Shown: in pieces, positions 39,227 to 40,405 of the stretch
How the letters are laid out: the number at the start of each line of letters is the position of its first letter
Numbering within the stretch: the stretch's first letter is position 1
NCBI GenBank assembly: GCA_004558035.1
Contig: SFEJ01000019.1
Span: forward strand, 1-40,405
Direction: 5' to 3'
DNA from: Opitutia bacterium
Lineage (GTDB): Bacteria; Verrucomicrobiota; Verrucomicrobiae; Opitutales; UBA953
DNA: 40,405 nucleotides
Position numbers and translations under genes: made by a program
The notes under the pieces: model-generated
The model's input: the letters and a program-made list of their open reading frames with translations, nothing else
Database searches by the model: none
What the model was told of the DNA's origin: nothing

Positions 39227-40405
39227 ATGTCCATGAAAAAGCTCTCGGAAAACGAACTATTAATGCCGGAATGGGATTATGAAAAAAACAGTCCCCTTGG
39301 GCTTTTCCCTGAAAAACTTTCATCCAAGAGCAACAAGAAAGCGTGGTGGCGTTGTTCACATGGGCATTCTTGGGAGATGGAAATTTATCATAGGACAAAC
39401 GGACGCGCGTGTCCCTATTGCTCGAACAAGCGCGTACTGCCCGGCTATAATGATTTGAGCACGCTTTTCCCAAGCATTGCGGCTGAGTGGAATTACGAAA
39501 AAAATTCGAATCTTGATATTTTGTCCTGCGTGAAAGGAAGCGCTCGGGACGCATGGTGGAGATGCTCCGTTTGTGGGCATGAATGGCACGCAAAAATAAG
39601 AGCGCGAACGCTGAGGGGGAGCGGCTGTCCGGAATGCGCTAAGCTAAAGCGAGCGGAGTCTCGACATGCAAGCACTTTGAAAAAAAAGGGAGGAATTTTC
39701 GATTCAAAATTGCTTGAAGAGTGGGATTACAAAAAGAACGCCAAAGCTCCCGAAAACTACTCTTCGGGAAGCAATGAGTCGGTTTGGTGGAAATGCGGAA
39801 ACTGCGGATATGAGTGGCAGGCGAGGGTTGCGAATCGAACAATTCTAAATCGCGGGTGCCCTTGTTGTACTCGAAAGACTGTCGCGCGGGGGAAAAATGA
39901 TTTAGGAACAACGCATCCTGAACTGGCGAAGGAGTGGCATCCGACTAAAAACGGAAACTTGAAACCGCATCAGGTGCTTGCCGGGAGCGCAAGGAAAGTA
40001 TGGTGGTTGTGCCCGATGGGACATGAGTATCGCTCGAGCTTGTTGCATCGCGGACACGGAACCAATTGTCCAATCTGTAATTCCGGACGGCAGACATCTT
40101 TCGCCGAGCAGGCGGTATTTTTCTATGTGAAGCACAAATTCCCCGATGCGGAGAATCGTGTGCGCGGAATTTTGGGAAGACGGATGGAGTTGGACATTTA
40201 TATTCCATCTCTAAATACGGCTGTCGAATACGATGGCGTATTTTGGCATAGTGAACGAAATCGAAAGCGAGACTCCTTCAAGTATAAGGAATGCCTTCTT
40301 CACGGGATCAAACTGATCCGGATAAGAGAAAATTCTTCGGATTCGACGGAAGAGGAGATTGCGGATGAAGTGCTTCGAATAGAAAACCCTGAAGACAAGG
40401 CAAAC
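39227..40405 (+). CDS. Zinc-ribbon repeat protein with C-terminal endonuclease-like domain (partial)
   Basis: 393 residues from the ATG at 39227 (or 391 from 39233), open to the window end, so the C-terminus is missing. Four zinc-ribbon units follow one another: WWRC..HGH...CPYC, WWRCSVCGHEW...CPEC, WWKCGNCGYEW...CPCC and WWLCPMGHEY...CPIC, spaced by about 65-75 residues, each preceded by a D/E-W-x-x-x-K-N segment. After them (from about 290) comes a domain with RRMELDIYIPSLNTAVEYDGVFWHSERN and an IKLIRIREN end, resembling Vsr/PD-(D/E)xK-like nucleases. Its DNA is clearly AT-richer than the neighbours and has no GGGAACG copy, suggesting recent transfer. Candidate roles are a homing or defence nuclease. 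Confidence 0.8.
   Translation, partial: MSMKKLSENELLMPEWDYEKNSPLGLFPEKLSSKSNKKAWWRCSHGHSWEMEIYHRTNGRACPYCSNKRVLPGYNDLSTLFPSIAAEWNYEKNSNLDILSCVKGSARDAWWRCSVCGHEWHAKIRARTLRGSGCPECAKLKRAESRHASTLKKKGGIFDSKLLEEWDYKKNAKAPENYSSGSNESVWWKCGNCGYEWQARVANRTILNRGCPCCTRKTVARGKNDLGTTHPELAKEWHPTKNGNLKPHQVLAGSARKVWWLCPMGHEYRSSLLHRGHGTNCPICNSGRQTSFAEQAVFFYVKHKFPDAENRVRGILGRRMELDIYIPSLNTAVEYDGVFWHSERNRKRDSFKYKECLLHGIKLIRIRENSSDSTEEEIADEVLRIENPEDKAN

Noticed and set aside
1..40405. CRISPR array, rRNA or tRNA gene
   Set aside because: No regularly spaced 25-40 base repeats with unique spacers, and no cloverleaf or rRNA signature, were seen on either strand. A tRNA scan program would be decisive.
39227..40405. 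Zinc-ribbon gene as part of a prophage
   Set aside because: No integrase, capsid, portal or other phage genes lie in the window; sequence beyond the window end would be needed to decide.

Overview
The window is GC-rich bacterial chromosome, most likely from Verrucomicrobiota (PVC superphylum), and probably near the Opitutales/Puniceicoccales. The reasons are a 52-residue PVC-type small basic protein directly after rpsU, a giant autotransporter-type beta-repeat protein ending in a PEP-CTERM sorting signal, and a Gram-negative outer-membrane set (BamA, Skp/OmpH, a porin, Mpl). The lineage is inferred; there is no rRNA gene in the window to fix it. I found no tRNA, CRISPR array, prophage or insertion sequence.

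Layout. 1-3232 (minus): phnP-like hydrolase, hisA, HIT protein, dapB. 3350-4516 (plus): a porin. 4649-6779 (minus): a DUF218 protein and an unknown membrane-anchored protein. 6968-8470 (plus): a K+/H+ antiporter. 8822-14643 (minus): a type IV pilus/type II secretion motor operon in the order GspE-like ATPase, pilT, pilB, pilC. 14860-20107 (plus): dnaB, bamA, skp, infA. 20974-24453 (minus): the PEP-CTERM giant. 25006-29459 (minus): CDF transporter, NUDIX hydrolase, YebC, an unknown membrane protein and an aminotransferase. 29685-30502 (minus): Lrp/AsnC regulator and rpmB. 30712-31101 (plus): rpsU and the small basic protein. 31188-32570 (minus): miaB. 32784-34295 (plus): catalase behind a PerR-like palindrome. 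34415-37692 (plus): a tightly overlapping KASIII/VOC/FkbH/ACP cassette that looks built to make and condense a glyceryl-type ACP thioester. 37759-39189 (plus): mpl. 39227-end (plus): a visibly lower-GC zinc-ribbon nuclease, cut by the window edge.

The most unusual signal is not a gene. The heptamer GGGAACG (usually inside GCGGGAACGC) occurs about 125 times on the two strands by hand count, roughly once per 320 bases, against about nine expected from base composition. It lies in coding and non-coding DNA and in several reading frames, and it forms head-to-head inverted pairs at gene ends, including a perfect 32-base palindrome after the catalase gene. That is how DNA uptake sequences behave in Neisseria and Pasteurellaceae, and the window also carries type IV pilus motor genes. 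A Chi-like or other genome-architecture motif is an alternative.

A second non-coding layer is a set of mosaic intergenic repeats at 8524-8756, 20245-20741 and 24500-24977. They share blocks in the same order, and one small hairpin keeps its loop while its stem bases change.
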